From Streptomyces sp. MBT65 (lineage in GTDB: Bacteria > Actinomycetota > Actinomycetes > Streptomycetales > Streptomycetaceae), in NCBI RefSeq assembly GCF_016612545.1, contig NZ_JAENRY010000001.1, forward strand, positions 62,001 through 126,000: 64,000 nucleotides of DNA, written 5' to 3'. The notes under the pieces were generated by a model that was not told the DNA's origin, made no database searches, and saw nothing but the letters and a program-made list of their open reading frames with translations. Shown piece by piece: positions 63,584-64,000 of this stretch. Position numbers and translations under genes: made by a program. Numbering within the stretch: the first letter of the stretch is position 1; every line of letters begins with the position of its first letter.

Positions 63584-63598
63584 GAGAATCATATTCTC
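63584..63598. promoter_or_regulatory. Regulon operator, perfect GAGAAT-N3-ATTCTC (reverse beta-oxidation operon)
   Basis: A perfect palindrome with spacer CAT between the GntR gene stop (63612) and the crotonase gene (ATG 63529). On the minus strand its core reads TATGAT. It is the only perfect copy adjacent to a regulator gene. Confidence 0.75.
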
Positions 63599-63611
63599 GT
63601 TTACGGGTGGG

Positions 63612-64000
63612 TCAGTTCTCGGGATCGGTGAGCTCCACGCCGTCCCGGTGGTCCACCTCGGCCGCGGCGCGGGCGAAGCCGCACACGTGGCGGGTCATGC
63701 GGCGGGCCGCGGCCTCGCTGTCGCGGTCCCGGATGGCCTCGGTGATCCGGGCGTGGGCGCGGGCGGTGAGCTTGCGGATGTCCGCGTCCATGAACTGCTC
63801 GATGTCGGTGGCCGCGTGGATCGACTGGGAGAGAGCGCTCATGAACCCGATGAGAAGCTCGTTCTCACCCGCCCTCGCCACCGCGTTGTGCCAGCGGATG
63901 TTGGCGCGCAGGAAACGCTGGATGTCCTCGTCCGCGGCGACGAGGTCCGTGTGGGCGTCGTCCAGCTCCGCGAGGTCGGCGTCCGTGCGGCGCCTGGCCG
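63612..64000 (-). CDS. GntR/FadR-family regulator, C-terminal FCD domain (gene continues past window)
   Basis: The reverse frame is open from 64000 to a stop at 63612, about 129 codons. It encodes an all-helical FCD ligand domain: FLRANIRWHNAVARAGEN, then HARITEAIRDRDSEAAARRMTRHV, with the His residues that bind a metal or ligand in this family. The N-terminal DNA-binding domain lies outside the window. It directly precedes the operator and the reverse beta-oxidation operon. This makes it one candidate for the regulon's regulator. Confidence 0.88.
   Translation of the reverse strand, partial: ARRRTDADLAELDDAHTDLVAADEDIQRFLRANIRWHNAVARAGENELLIGFMSALSQSIHAATDIEQFMDADIRKLTARAHARITEAIRDRDSEAAARRMTRHVCGFARAAAEVDHRDGVELTDPEN

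Overview
The window reads as a high-GC actinobacterial chromosome, most likely Streptomyces or a close relative. Third codon positions are strongly GC, GTG and TTG starts are frequent, genes overlap by ATGA/GTGA, and Shine-Dalgarno sequences are purine-rich. No tRNA, rRNA, CRISPR array, transposase or phage gene is visible. Genes fill the sequence almost completely and no gene-free stretch exceeds about 210 bases. Both edges cut genes: the C-terminus of an acyl-CoA dehydrogenase on the left and a GntR/FadR-type regulator on the right.

Almost every gene belongs to CoA-linked catabolism. There are four AMP-forming acyl-CoA ligases, three two-gene (heteromeric-type) acyl-CoA dehydrogenase pairs plus one classical enzyme, six crotonases, eight short-chain dehydrogenases (SDRs), four family III CoA transferases, two thiolases, a DUF35-aldolase fusion, two P450/ferredoxin pairs, a Rieske oxygenase with a KshB-like reductase elsewhere, a two-gene B12-dependent mutase with an epimerase-like VOC protein, four amidohydrolases, a TesB thioesterase and a branched-chain-type ABC importer. 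This resembles actinobacterial pathways for steroids, terpenoids or other branched/alicyclic acids. The classical steroid-ring genes (KstD, HsaA/HsaC type) are absent here, so the substrate is unknown.

Layout: 0-2.1 kb, acyl-CoA dehydrogenase pair and crotonase. 2.2-5.4 kb, reverse operon of dehydrogenases and a SnoaL protein, divergent from a TetR gene (5.5-6.1). 6.1-10.3 kb, reverse Rieske operon. 10.5-22.8 kb, forward block of SDR, aldehyde dehydrogenase, CoA transferase, substrate-binding lipoprotein, P450s, aldolase fusion and DoxX. 22.9-26.0 kb, second TetR and a reverse block ending with the Rieske reductase. 26.1-35.6 kb, forward ligase/amidohydrolase/ligase/mutase operon. 35.6-37.4 kb, reverse SDRs. 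37.5-40.9 kb, forward ligase, thiolase and SDR. 40.9-44.1 kb, reverse thioesterase, dehydrogenase pair and SnoaL. 44.3-50.5 kb, forward transporter, two small proteins, amidohydrolase and crotonase, closed by a strong hairpin. 50.6-53.9 kb, a divergent module with an extended crotonase, a permuted-looking CoA transferase and an amidohydrolase. 53.9-63.5 kb, a long reverse beta-oxidation operon.

The most striking non-coding signal is a 15-bp palindrome, GAGAAT-N3-ATTCTC. It stands (perfect or with one mismatch) in front of seven transcription units between 8.9 and 63.6 kb, with two related half-conserved sites in a pair of near-identical promoters. It ties the dispersed operons into one regulon. 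The most unusual enzyme is the mutase large subunit, which keeps the carboxylate-binding Tyr/Arg pair of methylmalonyl-CoA mutase but has lost several other pocket residues.
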